Source: Breviolum minutum Mf 1.05b.01 (taxonomy: Eukaryota; Sar; Dinophyceae; Suessiales; Symbiodiniaceae). From it: a DNA stretch of 64,000 bases. The stretch spans positions 62,001-126,000 of the forward strand of contig DF239542.1 of assembly GCA_000507305.1 (NCBI GenBank), in the 5' to 3' direction. The position numbers were made by a program, and so were the translations under genes. Under the pieces are notes generated by a model, which was given only the letters and a program-made list of their open reading frames with translations, had not been told where the DNA came from and did not search any database. Position 1 is the first letter of the stretch, and each line of letters begins with the position of its first letter. Positions 1 through 11,869 of this stretch are shown here, one piece after another.

Positions 1-244
1 TGCCTCAGACCCAACCCACATGCGGGACTCCCATCGAAACATGGGGATAAGCTGGGACAAGGACAGGAGAATCTCCAGATCCTGGTACTGCTTCACCTTC
101 ACAATTCAGCCAACCAAGCGTCCCCCATGCGGGGTTAAACGGGAAGCATTGTGTGCCTGCTGCAGTTGCTGCGCTTGGTGCTGCTGCCTGCTAACGAGTT
201 TTGCACACATGACGTGCCATTTTATGTCATCGTAGCATCTGCTG

Positions 245-431
245 CTATTCCCAAACCAAGCGGAGGTACTGGATGAGCTGCAGCTGGCCGTCGAACATCT
301 GCTGCTGGTTCTGGAGTTCCTGGAGTTCAAAACAAATTGAAGCCAATGAGATGATGGGACCAGCCATGCCATGCAACCAGGTCCTGCTGCAGAGCAAGCT
401 GGTCGTGCTTGAGGTTGTGGATAATGACATC
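245..431 (-). CDS. Two 3'-terminal exons of a coiled-coil protein (partial)
   Basis: Two short minus-strand readings join in phase: exon 378-431, then exon 245-319 ending in a TAG stop at 245-247. The joined peptide is rich in Leu, Gln and Asp with a heptad-like pattern (LKHDQLALQQDL, then ELQNQQQMFDGQLQLIQYL), so I infer a coiled coil. The intron 320-377 would be only 58 nt, starting GTTGC and ending CCAG. It may be the end of the gene that carries the WNG-motif exon at 1017-1468, which is upstream on the same strand; that link is not shown. No family recognised. The splice model rests on composition and phase only. Confidence 0.38.
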
Positions 432-1016
432 CTTGCCTTCGCAAAAAACTAAAATTCAGCCGAAATGGCTTCCCCTGCAAAAGCAAAAGGCAGGACAAGC
501 AAGTGGATTGAAAATCTAAGTGCAGAAACGGGTGAGGTCATCCTTCATAGTCATCATGCTTTCCTGCCATCTCGTGGAAATCAGATCAGACATCATTCAC
601 CAAAGCAGCTACTGCTTTTCAATCCACCATTCGTCGTGTGGTTCCTCTGCTTGCGATCCCTTCTTCAGCGCTGCCACAAGCAGCGCCCGCTGACGGGCAA
701 ACCTAGCAAAGCATGTATGAAACATGGGTAGACCTGACATGTCTTTTGTGCACCAGGGTCACCTCTCTGAAAAGCACCACGTCAAGGGAACCACATGCAA
801 TGCAGCATGTCCTCCTTCTTGCAGAGAAAAGTACATATTTTCAAGAAAACACTTTTTTGTTCAGGCCTCAGGCTTGCTCAAGTCTGGCCAACGTGCCGAG
901 ACATGCAGTTTGCGCCCCCAATTTCACTGAAGAAACCATTCACAAATTCAGGACGTTCGGGAGAACAAATCTGAAGCAGCTTGGTGACTCGTTCACTTCA
1001 AGCTTCACACCCCCAC

Positions 1017-1468
1017 CTGATTGAAGATCATATCACGGGGCATCCAAAATTCTAGCCCATTTGCCCCCGGTAGAAGCGATGAAACTGCAGATGAATGTAG
1101 CGATCCGGAGGACACTGAGGAGACACTGTCTCTTCTGGCATCCGAAAACCGGATCGTCACATTCGTCTGCAGTTTCCACTCCTCGATCAACGCGGGGCGC
1201 GCATTCTGCGTCGTTTCCATCGATGTTGAGCCGTGGCACCTGGTCATTTTTGGCAGCTGAGAGGCAGAATGACACTTCAAGCTGCAGAACTCCCCAGGCT
1301 GACCATTCCATGATGGCATGTTGCATCCATCTCGGGCACATTCTCCTGCTGCTGGTGCACTTGGTGCAGTCGGACCTGAACCAGCAGCACGACGTCTCTT
1401 CGAGCAGAATTCTCCGGCTTTTCCATTCCATGGGTGCTTCCCGCAACCAACTCGAGCGGAAGCGGGAG
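1017..1468 (-). CDS. Exon with two WNG-type Cys motifs (putative zinc-binding)
   Basis: A 150-codon open reading is bounded by a good acceptor (TTTGCAG, exon from 1468) and a good donor (AATCAG/GTGGGG at 1017). It contains two copies of one motif: GCGKHPWNGKAGEFCS and, about 30 residues later, GCNMPSWNGQPGEFCSLKC. Each has a G-C, a W-N-G, a G-E-F-C-S and flanking Cys, which suggests a small metal-binding knot. The rest is Ser-rich (SVSSVSSGSLHSSAVSS) and looks like a linker. I have a memory of similar C..GC..P.WNG..GE.CS motifs in algal proteins but cannot name the family. Other frames are also partly open; the paired motif makes this frame the right one. Confidence 0.55.
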
Positions 1469-2182
1469 CTGCAAATGCCATCGCAACTCACAGACTTTGC
1501 AAAGTGCTCTGGAGAGGGGCTCGAACACAGAGAAAATCATGACAGAATCACATACAAATACGATGTTTCCACAAAATCATCTACTTACATATGAGCCTAT
1601 TGCATAAGACATAGGAATCATCAAAACTAGGACTGTTTCCTCTCCAACAGAGTATTTCATTGGAAGCAGTCACAGCTGCAAAAAGTTGGATTGAAGGTCA
1701 TAATTCCTGGTCAAACTTCAACTTCGCCAGAAGCACTGCGTCTTCAACTCTTCCATCTGTGGCCCGGATCTCTCATTCTCCCCTTCAGGAGTCACCTGAC
1801 AAAGCAGGGGCCTGTGGAGAGCTTGGTAGCGCATTTGAAAAAAATCCAGCCTTGGGCCGCTCGGGTTTGTTTTCATCCCCAGGTTGTGACCTTGGTTGGC
1901 AAGGTCAAAAAAAAGTAGCGTCCATGAGTCCATGAGCGCTGAGTGGAACTTTTCTTAGGAAAGGGCCAGCCAATGTCCTTTGAGCCTCAGGATGCAAGTG
2001 TCTCTTGTGTCTGTTGGCATGCTATTGATGGGCGTGGAGTATGCCGCTGAATCTGGAATCTGGGCCTGGTCGTGTGGTCAGGAGGTTTGGGCTCGGAGGC
2101 TGGTTGTTCACGTGCACCTGATGGAGCAGCAATCACGCAACTCTCTCACCATCCCAAGCTCCAGCATGCTCCAGTCAGTAAC

Positions 2183-2293
2183 CCTAAGGTTTTGACCGCT
2201 GTCTCCGCTCCTTCTGCTTCTGAACTACCAGTTCCACCTGTGCCTGCCGAATTGGCCTCATCTGCTTCAAGCCATTTCATCAGGCAGCCGTCT
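2183..2293 (-). CDS. Exon-like segment, acidic Gly/Ser/Glu-rich linker
   Basis: A minus-strand segment after a plausible acceptor (TTCAAG) reads DGCLMKWLEADEANSAG and continues as a Gly/Ser/Glu-rich linker to a donor at TTAG/GTTACTG. Composition is typical of a disordered linker. The plus strand is also open here and Pro/Ser-rich, so the strand is chosen by composition, splice signals and agreement with neighbours. Function unknown; possibly part of the same gene as the WNG-motif exon downstream. Confidence 0.28.
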
Positions 2294-3474
2294 CTTGAAC
2301 TTCTGCCAACATGTGTTCAAGGGGCCCGTGCACGAGCCACTCTGCCAGGTGAACGTCTGTCCTGGTTATGCTCATTTGCTTTCAGGATCTTTCAGAGAAT
2401 CTATGACTATAATAAATTTGTTGCATGATTTTCTTGCTCTAGAAAAACCGGCAGGATTTGACTGTGCCCTGTGCCAAAAAGAGAGGAAGGAAGAAGGGAA
2501 GCACTGACAGTCTCTGCACACATGCTTACACACCTTTCATACTGCATGGCTGATTCACAATGAAAGATGTGTCTGCTTCTGATTCTGACCCATGGTCCTT
2601 CAAATTCCCTCCTTTAGACCTGACAATGCATTGGCACTTTGGTTGCAGGGGCATCCGAGGGTTTGCCCTGTGTGTGGCCAGTTGGGTGAGCTTCTTTGTT
2701 CCAAAAAAATATGACCATCAAGATCCAGCAAGCCCCCTCTAACAAACTCCCGGGCACCTCTCACCACGAGGGGACAATTTTGTTGCTTTAGCACCCTTCA
2801 CCTGCGAAAGCAAAGCCAGGTAGATGAGAATCAACTGACTTCACCCTGGAAGCAACAATCACGGGTAGTGGCCTGGCTGTCTGTGACAACCTTAGGCTTG
2901 ACAGAACTTCTAACGCAAAGTGCCATGGTGCCTAGTGCATTGATGTTTGATGTTTGATGTCTTCTCGAGGCCGTGGCTGTTGATTGCTGGACCCTTCCTT
3001 GGCCCATCTGCATGGCTCGCTTGGCGCTCCTACCTGGGCCATGAGTCATGAACTGAATGGCTTGTTCTTCTAAGACAAGGCACGGAGTTGGAGGGAAAAA
3101 TCCAGAAAAATCCACCCCAATCCTGACAACGACCAATAGCCTGTTGCATGCCTCTCAATCTGGACCCAAACGCTTGAGCTTCAAACGCGCTGCTGCAATG
3201 ACAGCCTTTACTGGTTCAACCTTGATTTCGGATTTCAGAAGACAAAACGGATGGACTGATGGACAGATGAAAATGTGTAGAAAGAAGACATTGATTGACA
3301 CAAACACCTAGAGAGAAATGCGGGACAAACAGAGAAGGAAGATGAACAAATAAACAAGCAGGCAAACCTGGATTTTGATCAAAATCTTCTCATGCAGCCA
3401 AGCGTGCTGAAGATGCTGTGCCCCCGCAAACAAAAATATCGTTAAGAGCCGAGCTATCTGAATAAGGAAGTGGG

Positions 3475-3628
3475 TCAAAAACCGTCAGCAACAAGGTGAG
3501 CTTTTAGCAGCACAAAAAAATCAGCTGAAAATTCACACAGAACATCGCAGAACGCATCTTGCACAGCGTATTGAGCCAGCCGCATCTGTTCGATGGAGCA
3601 TACGGCCGTTGGCAACACATTCCAGTAA
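3475..3628 (-). CDS. 3'-terminal exon, unrecognised protein
   Basis: After the acceptor GGCTCTTGCAG the minus strand stays open for 51 codons to a TGA at 3475. It has a mixed, helical composition (SIEQMRLAQYAVQDAF then FSADFFVLLKAHLVADGF), unlike the low-complexity readings around it. No family recognised. The acceptor and the stop are seen; that it is the last exon of a gene is inferred. Confidence 0.33.
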
Positions 3629-4014
3629 CTGCAAGAGCCACATGCAGCCGTTGCCGTTGTCAAATTCTCAACAAGCTACCTCAAGAATTCAACACTTGGC
3701 ATGACCGCATGACTCTGACTGGGTGGCCTGTTGCGCTTGTGCCAAATATGCCTGGCAAGATTGCACCTGACAACTTTTCAGGGACTGGCTACGACTCGCA
3801 TGGGCAAGTGGACAACTACGTAATGAGCGCACTCAGATAATGCAGCAGACGAGGCTAACGCATCTTTGGTTGCATCTTGCGCATTGTTCTGCATCTGCTC
3901 CAACTGACACGCAAAGCTGAATGCAGCTCTATAAAGGGCCTTTCGTTGGCATGTTCCTAAGCAAAAATATACATAATGATGTTGTATATAATCAATATGA
4001 ATAATAATGAACCT

Positions 4015-4110
4015 CTAGGCCGTAAACTCGAATAACAGTACATGCAATACAAGCTGCTTGGCCTGCGCTTTCAAAACAAAGTTTTCCCCCTCGATGCGAA
4101 GGCAGGCAGC
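4015..4110 (-). CDS. 3'-terminal exon, unrecognised protein
   Basis: A short minus-strand reading after CATCAAG runs AACLRIEGENFVLKAQAKQL and on to a TAG at 4015-4017. It has a normal soluble-protein composition, but it is short and the acceptor is weak. The 3' end of a second gene only 540 bp from the one at 3475 would be tight spacing, so one of the two may be spurious. Confidence 0.27.
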   Translation of the reverse strand, partial: AACLRIEGENFVLKAQAKQLVLHVLLFEFTA

Positions 4111-5342
4111 CTTGATGCGAGGAGGAAGTCTTGATGAAAGTCGGGGAAAAGGCGGCAAGTGCCCCCCGCAAAAATGCACAAAGAAAGGTTCCGTCCTCCC
4201 GCTGTGCCAAGGATGCCTCTTCACGGACAGTTGCAACTTGAAACCAAAGCCTCATAATGGTAGTGACATCAAGGGTTCAGTGGCCTTCAGGATGGAAAGC
4301 TCATCCTCCTGATGCAGGGAAAATGCCAAAAGATATCTATCTACACAGTATCAAAGTTGTTTGAACCTCAACCCTATAAGATTGCCTGGAGTCTATGATG
4401 TCAGTGATATCATATCCCTGAAGAAATGGGTAAACTTGCCCCGTGCAAATCCCATGGTCCTCGCAAGAGTCCGTGGCACAAGACAGCCCCATCTTGTCGG
4501 CCTAAAAGAAAACATCCAGTTTCAAGAACCCAAAGGAGCCTAGATGAGCCTAGATACGGTCGGTCAAACAATGCAAGGTCCCGACCAGGGGGTCCCCATT
4601 GCGAGACAAATTGGTCTTGGCCGCCTACCACGACAAAGGACCAGGGCGAGCTGCTGATACACATGTGGGGTGCATCAAAGACGCCGTAGACATCTATGCC
4701 TTCATATTGTTTTCCCCAAGCTCATGGCAAGACCTAGTTTGTGCAATTTGAAGAAAGAGGCTGCTGTACTCTTTGAAGGCCAAGCCGGCTAAGCCTCGAA
4801 CAAACCTCCTTGCATCCCTGCAAACCAGGAACCAGTCCTTGGCAAATCAATACAACAGGCTCGCTGCCATGAAGGAAAAATGCGAGACTCTGGGGGTCTC
4901 GGCACAGCCTTGTCCCGCATCTTTAGCTTGTCCTCACATCACTGATAGCAAACCATGAGATCTCCCCGTCTTTGGGACCTCTACATCTAACCTCCCCGCG
5001 TCCTCGTGTAGCCGGATCAAAATGGGAAAGTCACGAGGCTGGAGGTTGGAATGTTCGGGCGGATAGATGTGTATGGCCCTCGTGTTTCTTGCAGTTTGCT
5101 ACAAAGGGTGTGCTTAACTACAGTTTGTAGATTTCCTACGGCAATGTACCATGTTGAGTGTGCACCAAAGAGTGGACTTGGACCAACCCAAAGGCCAAAA
5201 AGAAGCGAAGGAATGATGCTTTCAAAAATGGCATAGCTGGTGACCATGGACAAATACACCCTTTGACAGGGCGCCGGACCGACACACACTTTTTTTTTTC
5301 TGACGCTGGTCAATCTCGCATGCGATGCGAGCATGTGTAGCG

Positions 5343-5586
5343 TCACTGTGTGGCAAACTTGTTCTCCACATCCTTCATGAAACAGCAAGCGCTTCCAGCA
5401 ACCATTAAGCCCTCAACAATGGCAATCGCCTTCTGCAGCAGCCAGGAAGCTTCGTGAGCTTCATGGCCTTCATCCTCGATCTTTGCTTCCCTGTCCTGAA
5501 CAGCAGAAAACCACCACATGAAAGGTATGCGGCATGTAAAACTCTCCCTATCTCCAGGTCCATCGCCTTCTGCAGTTCTTTGTCTG
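5343..5586 (-). CDS. Two 3'-terminal exons of an alpha-helical protein (partial)
   Basis: Exon 5543-5586 (44 nt, encoding DKELQKAMDLEIGR) and exon 5343-5495 (DREAKIEDEGHEAHEASWLL onward, ending FMKDVENKFATQ and a TGA at 5343-5345) join exactly in phase 0. The intron 5496-5542 is only 47 nt, with GT at its start and CAG at its end. The charged, Ala/Glu-rich peptide should be mostly helical. Function unknown. Two in-phase segments with matching splice ends support a real gene; the intron is very short, so intron retention or an indel are alternatives. Confidence 0.45.
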
Positions 5587-6607
5587 CTGGATAGGTCCAG
5601 AAAAGCATCATGAAGTTGACAGCACCTCGGTCAAAGCGTTACCTTATGCATGATGTCTCTGCGCTCTGCGGATCTACTGCACTTACTTGGTTCACCCAAA
5701 ATCTCAAAACAGAACAAGGGTGATAGATCGCAAACGCAAAAACATGCAAAAACACTGGGTATGGTGTGGCACGATTGGATGTGCAACGAGAACCCTTAGG
5801 TCCCAATTGTGGCATTTAGGCTAGCAAAAACGTTTAACTTCATGGCTGAAAGGGTCACATACCGTCAGCGTCCCTTTCATTCAATTTTAATTTATCCATT
5901 CCGCATTCCTGCTTTTCCTTTTCCCCGACACAAAGAAGCATCAAGTCACCATCTCCGTCTCTGTCTCTCTCATGATTCATTAGTCCCAGGTACTGAGCAA
6001 TGAAGGAACAACACAGCTAAAGAAAAGCGCTTTGCCAAGTGCCGACGCATTGTGAGCCTGAAGTTCTGGACTCATCTTAGCCTGGAAGATGATGGAACTG
6101 TGCTTTCCATGGGGCATGCCAGTGTGATCCAATATGCAATTGGGGAAACGAAGCCCCAAAAACAAATTGGAAATGCGTCTGAGAGTTGAAAAAGTGAGAA
6201 AAGAAAGAACTTCACAAGCTTGGTGTTGGGCCACGCTCCCTCTGAAGTGGCTGTAGTGGAAAACGTCCTGCGCCAGGTTTGAAGATGTGACATGACTTCT
6301 CACCACAATCGCCATGGAGTGGGCTGCTGCCACAAACATAGAGAAACCGTCTTGAAACTGGAAGCTGCTGACCTAGTGCAACTAAGTCGTTTCGCTGGAC
6401 CCTTGGACCCTGCAGTCTGCCATTGAGACACAGAACTCGCCCTTGCTTCACCCAACAAATTGAATCCTGTGCAACAAAACCAACGAGCAAAGGCCCAATT
6501 GTGTTGCCGCTGGCAAAAACCTTGGACACACTGGAAGTTCGACAAGTCCCAACTCCAAAAGTCAAATCTTTCACACCACGTCACCGCGTAGCTTGAAATT
6601 GGTGAAC

Positions 6608-6723
6608 CTGACGTCATGGCCTTGCCTTTCCGTTTCCGATGGTCTGAGCTTGCGGCAATGGCTCTTTCCCAAGAGGATGCTGATGACAACCTTAGCTCAG
6701 TCGGTGGCGGAACATACGTGGCA
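6608..6723 (-). CDS. Exon-like segment, Ser/Ala-rich
   Basis: Bounded by a strong polypyrimidine acceptor (TTTTTTTGGCTAG) and a donor (GTCAG/GTTCACC), 116 nt. It reads ATYVPPPTELRLSSASSWER and ends with a basic stretch (DHRKRKGKAM). It might be an upstream exon of the gene ending at 5343. No recognisable domain. Confidence 0.25.
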
Positions 6724-8134
6724 CTAGCCAAAAAAACACACATAAAGATATAGAGTGACATGTAAACATGGTAAACCTGCGCTCAACTCTGAGTGGAACT
6801 TGGTGATGAGACTCTGTAAATGTATCCCCTCTGGTTTTTCAAGCACCCCTTGCCTGCTATCTGTGAATATCTGATTTGTGTGCTGGCAGGAAGCTGTTGT
6901 TTTGGAATGATACTCATCACCTCAGAAAGGCCAATCTAATGATCTCCACTCACACGTCAGGCAAAGCATGTGAAAGTGCTCGATGCGAGACAAGAGAAGG
7001 CTTTAAGACAAAATAGACTTACAGAAGAACTACAGAAATGAAAGTAGCACGGGATCATGTAAATCTGCTATGTAATACAGTACAGTGTGCCTTTTGAACC
7101 TTTTGTTTCCTGGCATGAGTTTCTCCATCACTCCCCAATTTCCCATTTCTGCTAAGCGTCCATTGGTTGCAAGCAGCCCGGAACATCCCAGCTAGTGAAC
7201 AAGCCCATGGTGAAGAGAACACCTGCGAAGAACACACCTCAGATTGACAAAGTCTCAAGGTGAACGTTCGACGAACATTACACTATCAGATTTGATTGGC
7301 TAAAAGAAGCATAAAAAAATGTGGTGGACTTTTCAATCAACTTCAGTAATCAAGTGTCCATACAGGACCTAGACTCTGGGACGCAACATGTTTCTATAAA
7401 CACCTGTTCTGTTGCGAGATTCCAAGGCTAGCTTCACGCGGGATCGCCATGTACACGATATACAAGAAAGGACTGCTGGCCTCAGAACTCGCACACCTCC
7501 ACAGTGTCAGCTGCAACCACATCACACCGAGCTGCGGTGACAGAGAGCATTGCGATGCATGTCCGGCCATATTTGGGACTCATAGAATCGGCAGCATCAC
7601 CAAGGTATCCTAAGTGCAGAAAGTCTCACACTGCACGGGTTGAACAACATCGAAAAGATTGGACAAGCACGATGCTCAGAATCAGCCAGGACACCACCCA
7701 AAGAACCACCAAATCCTTCACCAACAATACGAATAGCCGTGATCATCCCACACCTCAAAACTGACCAACTGTCAACGCACTGTCTCAAACAAGCTGATTG
7801 ATTCCGTTCGTTTCCAACATGGTCCTCTGGAAGGTTGACATTGGGGCTGACACATACTGTTGCTGATGGACAGGTACTGGAAGTACCTGGGGTCAAATTG
7901 GGTACTGTAAAAAGGCTCTTGTCGTTTTCGAAAACTTGCAGCTAACTCCACGGAACCGCGTGGCAGCACATTGTGGTGAACGACTGTGCTGCGCCAGGAA
8001 TGGTACCAAAGACACCCTGCAGAATAATGACCTCAAGCTCAGGGGTCTGTTCAAAGACTCAGACATTTTCACATTGATGATCATTGATGTAACTTCGGTT
8101 CTGTTCCAGACTGTATTCCAAGGACAAGAGAAGG

Positions 8135-8265
8135 CTAAATGACTTCAACTTTGATCTCAACTTCCGGCATCGGCCAACCACCAGTTGTAGCGTTCTCTGT
8201 CAAATGCCGCTGAGCCGCTCGGAACGTGCCGATTCGAAAGAAACTTCCCAGCTTCCGAATCTCAC
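8135..8265 (-). CDS. 3'-terminal exon, unrecognised protein
   Basis: After the acceptor TTCTGGCTCAG the minus strand reads EIRKLGSFFRIGTFRAAQRH and ends VEIKVEVI with a TAG at 8135. The composition is balanced. The same frame is open upstream to about 8398, so the 5' edge is uncertain. No family recognised. Confidence 0.33.
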
Positions 8266-9756
8266 CTGAGCCAGAACAGCCCAGCAGCCACCAGCAAATT
8301 TCGAGATCCGGGTTGCAGCTGCCTTTCGATCTTTTGTGAACCTTTACCAAGCCACAGAGAATTCCGAAGCGTCGCCAATCCCAAGTCCTGCAAACCACAA
8401 ACTGCTCGATAAACGGAAAATGAATGAAAATGATCTGAAGTTCAAACCTTCAAGAAAACACATACGGGCCCATATCCCGTCATGTCCAGTGGGGACATAC
8501 AAGAATACATGCTGTTGTGGTATCTTTGCGTCTCAATTCAAAACTTGCTTATATACGTATATGCACAGATATTTATACACATACTCATACACATGTATAA
8601 ATCTATATGCTTTGTGGAGTGACAAACCCTGTCATCGCAATCACGACCCATACATGTTCCCAGTCCTCGGCAGGTCCTCGACTGCAAATTCCACCACCAA
8701 AATGACAAGTAAACCTTGGATGGCGTCATTTGATGCCATTTGGCCAGATCTTTCCCACAACCCACCTCCAGCTGCATCCTGTGTTCTCTGCAAGGAATGC
8801 CCAAATTTGTCCCAGCGTCTAAGAACACCAACAACACCAAGCGCCCATCTCCAGCCCATCACACCCATGATTTCCTGTTCAGAGATTGGGACCTTGGGAA
8901 GCTGAAAATGTTGAGATGCAAGAGGTGGGAGTTGAACTGCTCGTCAACAACTGGTCTGAGTGCTTTATCCGTTGGTTATTCATCTCTATTCTTATTCTAC
9001 TTTCTGTAAAAGTCGTATCTGGCACAAGCGAAAGCCATTCTGCCCTCAAAGTTCGGCATGGTGTGTAAGTACGAAGATGTCAGCAACAGTATTGCCAACT
9101 CTGAAGTGACGCGTGCTGGTGCAAATTTGTGCTATCTTTCATCTGAGGCAACTCTTCAGACTCATCAAATCCACTCATTTGTGCTGGACTTGTTACTGTA
9201 TGGATGACATACAAGTCCAACTATAATAGAATATGTAAATATATGAACATAAATAAATACGAGCACCAATGAAATGCATAAACTGAAAATATGTGAGTGC
9301 GTATATACTTGAATGATTGAACGTACCTAAAAGTCAGACATGATTAATTATGTTGTCTTTTTCATGCATGAATAAATATGCATATATGTATTATGTATAT
9401 GCATATATGTATGTGAATATGTTTATATGTAAATGTACATGTCATGAATCATATACTACCATATTGATGTATGGTATAAAAACAAAAATCATATCTATGT
9501 CAACAGACATATGATGTGCTGCAACTATGTGCAGCAGTCACGTGCTCTGACGAGGCGACATCCTCACAACATGAATGACCAAAGACGGTCAAAAGTCAGT
9601 ATGCGGGACACTGTTTTTTATGTGGCAAAACGCAACATGCATTTGAAGGACTACAAGTAGTTGAACACACCTCACACTGGCAGAACTGAATCACATTAGG
9701 GCCCCGGCAACCGTCAAACAAGTCACAACCTGACCAAATTTTGATGCGCAATACAC

Positions 9757-9928
9757 CTGGCAGGGCAAAGATCCAAACCAAACATGAACGTGCGTCACCG
9801 TTGGATTCGAGCCAAGCCTTGCCGCAAACTTGCCCAACGTTGTGTGAAGTGGTCAAGTCCTGGAGATGCTCAGAAAGGAGTGCCAGTGGCTTGAGAATGG
9901 CGTCTGACCGTCTCACACCTTTGCTGCG
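9757..9928 (-). CDS. Internal exon, unrecognised protein
   Basis: Acceptor TTCTTTACAG and donor CTGCCAG/GTGTATTG frame a 172-nt reading with a helical stretch (AILKPLALLSEHLQDL) and a later segment GKAWLESNGDARSCLVW. A competing splice (donor GCAAAG/GTGTGAG inside it) cannot be excluded. Function unknown. Confidence 0.3.
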
Positions 9929-10227
9929 CTGTAAAGAATTGCTGCACCCTCAGCTCTGGACACGTATGAAGGTCTGCACCACTGGCCCGAGCATGGACAG
10001 TGCTGCACCATTCAAAAGGCGCAGCAGCAGCATTTCCCAAATTTCGGAAGTAAACCTCAAACACGTTTCCAGGCGATGTGGAGCTTGAACACCAATTCTC
10101 AAGGTGCCATTCCCCTAATGCAGCATGACGATGCGTGACCAAATCCTCCCAAAAAAAAGATCCGATAGGTCAGGGTTCCAATAGCAGTCACTGACCAGAA
10201 AGGTGCTTGAGACCCGAATTTTCACCT

Positions 10228-10373
10228 TTACAAGCTGGCTCCAAGATCTGCAAGCATATCTATGTGAGTCGTAATGCCCACCTCGCCAGCACGTTGTCTC
10301 AACCTTTCCCCAAACAAATGCTGCAGAGATTCGCTAGTTGCAGCGTGCACAGCCCCCACAGACCAGTGCCAAC
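10228..10373 (-). CDS. 3'-terminal exon, unrecognised protein
   Basis: Acceptor GAGCTGATAG, then WHWSVGAVHAATSESLQHLF and GERLRQRAGEVGITTHIDML to a TAA at 10228. The composition is clearly protein-like and only this frame is open across the segment. No domain recognised. It could belong to the gene whose exon lies at 9757-9928 or end a separate gene. Confidence 0.38.
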
Positions 10374-10932
10374 CTATCAGCTCCACAGAAACAGGACACC
10401 ATTTAAATTGATGAGTCGTCAATCATTTCTGCAGATTTGTCCATCCTGGTCACGGTACCTTCAGCACAAGCTTCCGCGAAGCACCACTATCCACCAAGTT
10501 GCCCCAAAGGGGGCCTGTGACTGCGAAAGCCACCCCCTGCCAGACCAAAGTCACAAGCTCTGAGGCCCAAAGCAAAGCTATTAAGTGGTAAAGAGGCCTG
10601 ACATAAAGCCATCATGCCCAGCATGTGAGGTCGCAAGCCCATCTCATGTTCCATGGCACGGAACCTCAAGCAAACTGAAGCTCACTGTCTATCGGAGTCT
10701 ATGGTCTTGTCATGCTTCATCTGCCCAATGCTCCAAGAGTCGAGGATGGGAGCAGCTGCATATCTGCTCCCTCAATTGCAGATAGCAGAATGAGCGCAGC
10801 CAGCGTGCCATCACTGAATAAGGTCCTTATAAAATCATACAACAATCAAATCCTGCAAAGTTGATCCAAGAGTCCAAAATAGATTTAAACAGAAGTGATG
10901 CTTTCCCCCTCACATGACAAACGCCTTCAATG

Positions 10933-11123
10933 CTAGGTCACCACTGTTTGTTCCAAGCATCTGGGGACTCCTGGTGGCTTCATAATCCTGCATTCCCACA
11001 CCTCAGGTGATGGCATTCCAAGGATATGTCCTGCACCAAGAAACACCGCTACACTTGGAGGAAGTTGAAACATGACTGGGCCCCAAAACCCTGGGTGACG
11101 ACCCAGGCTGTGGCACGGAGATG
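10933..11123 (-). CDS. 3'-terminal exon, unrecognised protein
   Basis: A strong acceptor (TTTTTTTGGTTTCAG) at 11124 is followed by a 63-codon reading with a hydrophobic, Gly/Pro-rich core (HPGFWGPVMFQLPPSVAVFL, GAGHILGMPSPEVW) and a TAG at 10933-10935. It looks like part of a folded or membrane-associated domain. No family recognised. Confidence 0.42.
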
Positions 11124-11275
11124 CTGAAACCAAAAAAATACACGTATGGACAAGACCCATAGCTATGGATAAAGCGCTGCATATCCAGAACTCAAAGTGA
11201 ATGCATCAAAAATTAGGACATCCAGGAGGCACTGTTTTTTCTTCTGCCATCAAACTCTGAGAAAGCCAACGCCTA

Positions 11276-11772
11276 TCATGCCTCAAAAAATTGGAGGTAT
11301 GTGACGTTCATGACAGTCGGCATGACCACACCCACACGACCAAAAAAGGTTCTCAAATTCCTATGGACCCGCCTTCCTTGTTGCAAGGTGGAGGTGACCA
11401 AGAACCAGTTGCTTGCCATCACTGATGAGAAGTTGCTATGAACCATCAGGAATTTACAAACAATTTGTGCAAAATGATGCACCTACTGGAAGTTCCAAAA
11501 CCAACGATAACAAGCCTCCTAATTATAGACTTCCAGGTGAAACGCATCTGCGCCAATTCGCGCGATTGAATCGTGATTGAAATTCTGGCAGTGAAACTGC
11601 TCTGAACGTACAGCATGACATTCACCACCCGTCCTACTTGGCTCATCATCTCATTCGCCTTCAATTTCCATTTGAGGACCATCAAGACTTCAGCACAAGC
11701 AATCCCAAGCTTAACAGCTGAGTCTCCCACTGACAGCCTGCCTGCAGTTGCAGACGATAGTGCATCTGCCAC
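11276..11772 (-). CDS. Unrecognised protein of about 165 aa, frame broken once
   Basis: Two overlapping minus-strand frames together give a continuous protein-like sequence. The upstream frame (11772 to about 11460) includes LGIACAEVLMVLKWKLKANE and TIQSRELAQMRFTWKSIIRR. The downstream frame includes VMASNWFLVTSTLQQGRR and ends YLQFFEA with a TGA at 11276. The switch lies near the TTT run at 11453-11455, so a one-base indel there would explain it. It is basic and hydrophobic with no clear domain. Either a gene with an assembly error or a recent pseudogene. A (TAA)n/(GAT)n repeat sits just upstream at 11793-11862. Confidence 0.4.
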
Positions 11773-11792
11773 CTCTCAGAGCTGGGAAACAA

Positions 11793-11862
11793 TCATAATA
11801 ATAATAATAATAATAATAATAGTAATAATAATAATAATGATGATGATGATGGTGATGATGAT
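11793..11862. repeat. Trinucleotide microsatellite (ATA/ATG)n
   Basis: A run of ATA-type triplets with one AGT interruption passes into ATG/GTG triplets. The open plus-strand reading through it is simple-sequence (poly-Ile, poly-Met) and not a gene. Confidence 0.95.
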
Positions 11863-11869
11863 ATCACCA

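Noticed and set aside
8336..8905. 189-codon plus-strand frame
   Set aside because: Contains a TATACACATA-type simple repeat and no recognisable protein pattern.
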